Of a stretch of DNA of 6,038 nt, positions 5,574 to 6,038 are shown piece by piece; the stretch's first letter is position 1, and every line of letters begins with the position of its first letter. Source of the DNA: an uncultured Bdellovibrionales bacterium (lineage in GTDB: Bacteria > Bdellovibrionota > Bdellovibrionia > Bdellovibrionales > UBA1609). The stretch covers positions 1-6,038 of the forward strand of contig CALJPJ010000173.1 of NCBI GenBank assembly GCA_937980625.1, in the 5' to 3' direction. Made by a program: the position numbers and the translations under genes. The notes beneath the pieces were generated by a model. The model was given only the letters and a program-made list of their open reading frames with translations, ran no database searches and had not been told where the DNA came from.

Positions 5574-6038
5574 TGAGTTTGGACAATTATTTAAAATTAC
5601 TAGTTTTGGTGAAAGCCACGGCAAGGCTTTGGGTGTTGTTGTCCAGGGTTGTCCAAGTGGTTTAGAGGTTAATACAGATTTAATTACTGATTTTTTACAA
5701 CGTCGGCGCCCAGGGAGTTTGCCTTGGGTGACAAGCAGAAACGAACCTGAAAACTTTGAAATATTAAGCGGTGTTTTTGAAGGTAAAACTTTGGGTACAC
5801 CCATTGCTATCACAGTTCATAATCAAAACCAAAAATCAAAAGATTATGACTACATAAAAAATAACTCACGCATTGGTCACGCTGATGACACTTGGAAACA
5901 AAAATTCAACCATGTTGATCATCGTGGTGGAGGGCGTTCGTCTGGGCGTGAAACTTTGTCAAGAGTTATAGGCGGTGCTTTTGCGCAAATGTTTGTACAG
6001 CATTGCTACCCTGAAGTTTGTATTAAAACAAAGGTTAG
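5566..6038 (+). CDS. aroC: Chorismate synthase AroC, 3'-truncated by window edge
   Basis: This enzyme makes chorismate from EPSP (step 7), using reduced FMN as cofactor. The window holds 157 complete codons and two bases of the next, so less than half of the usual ~350-390 residues. Visible signatures are FGESHG (14-19, with the catalytic His at 18), RRRPG (46-50), SGVFEGKTLGTPIA (68-81; TTGTPIA is usual), GHAD with the second catalytic His (H105), and GGGRSSGRET (121-130), where many homologues have SSARET. The frame stays open to the window end. It overlaps the upstream fusion gene by 8 bases and completes the EPSP-to-chorismate end of the pathway, so it is very likely cotranscribed with the aro genes. 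There is no sign of a frameshift in the visible part. Confidence 0.96.
   Translation, partial: MPNEFGQLFKITSFGESHGKALGVVVQGCPSGLEVNTDLITDFLQRRRPGSLPWVTSRNEPENFEILSGVFEGKTLGTPIAITVHNQNQKSKDYDYIKNNSRIGHADDTWKQKFNHVDHRGGGRSSGRETLSRVIGGAFAQMFVQHCYPEVCIKTKV

Noticed and set aside
5573..5575. TAATG overlap at the end of the fusion gene as the aroC start
   Set aside because: The ATG at 5573 is in a frame that does not encode chorismate synthase; the ATG at 5566 gives the family N-terminus.
5532..5813. Minus-strand ORF of 93 codons opposite the fusion/aroC junction
   Set aside because: It spans two real genes on the other strand and has no domain signal.

Overview
The window lies inside an AT-rich bacterial chromosome and is coding almost from end to end. 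All genes are on the + strand, with junctions from 8 bases of overlap to 6 bases of gap. The content is two permease genes of a dipeptide-type ABC importer followed by a shikimate-pathway block: dppB (5' end missing) - dppC - aroB - aroA - aroK/aroD/aroE fused in one ORF - aroC (3' end missing). No RNA gene, mobile element, CRISPR array or terminator was found. No gap is longer than 6 bases, so there is no intergenic space for a conventional promoter or terminator.

Region 1 (1-1605): DppB and DppC resemble the proteobacterial (E. coli-type) dipeptide permeases along their whole length. They would form the inner-membrane channel of a peptide importer whose binding protein and ATPases are outside the window.

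Region 2 (1612-6038): the aro block encodes six of the seven steps from DAHP synthesis to chorismate; only DAHP synthase (step 1) is not seen. AroB makes 3-dehydroquinate. A 580-residue polypeptide joins shikimate kinase, type I 3-dehydroquinase and shikimate dehydrogenase, and so covers steps 3, 4 and 5. AroA makes EPSP and AroC makes chorismate. Read along the DNA, the order is AroB-AroA-AroK-AroD-AroE, the same as the domain order of the fungal/protist pentafunctional AROM protein. AroB and AroA meet in a TAATG overlap. AroA and the triple fusion are in the same reading frame, separated by a single TAA followed directly by a GTG start. This AROM-like layout in a bacterium is the main point of interest. 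The fused domains are shorter than stand-alone enzymes and carry several changes at usually conserved positions, but most catalytic residues are kept.

Organism: low GC, leucine mostly TTA, and proteobacterial-type Dpp permeases suggest a Gram-negative, AT-rich proteobacterium or relative. A Bdellovibrionota/Bacteriovoracia-like or marine proteobacterial source is my guess and is not established by the sequence.
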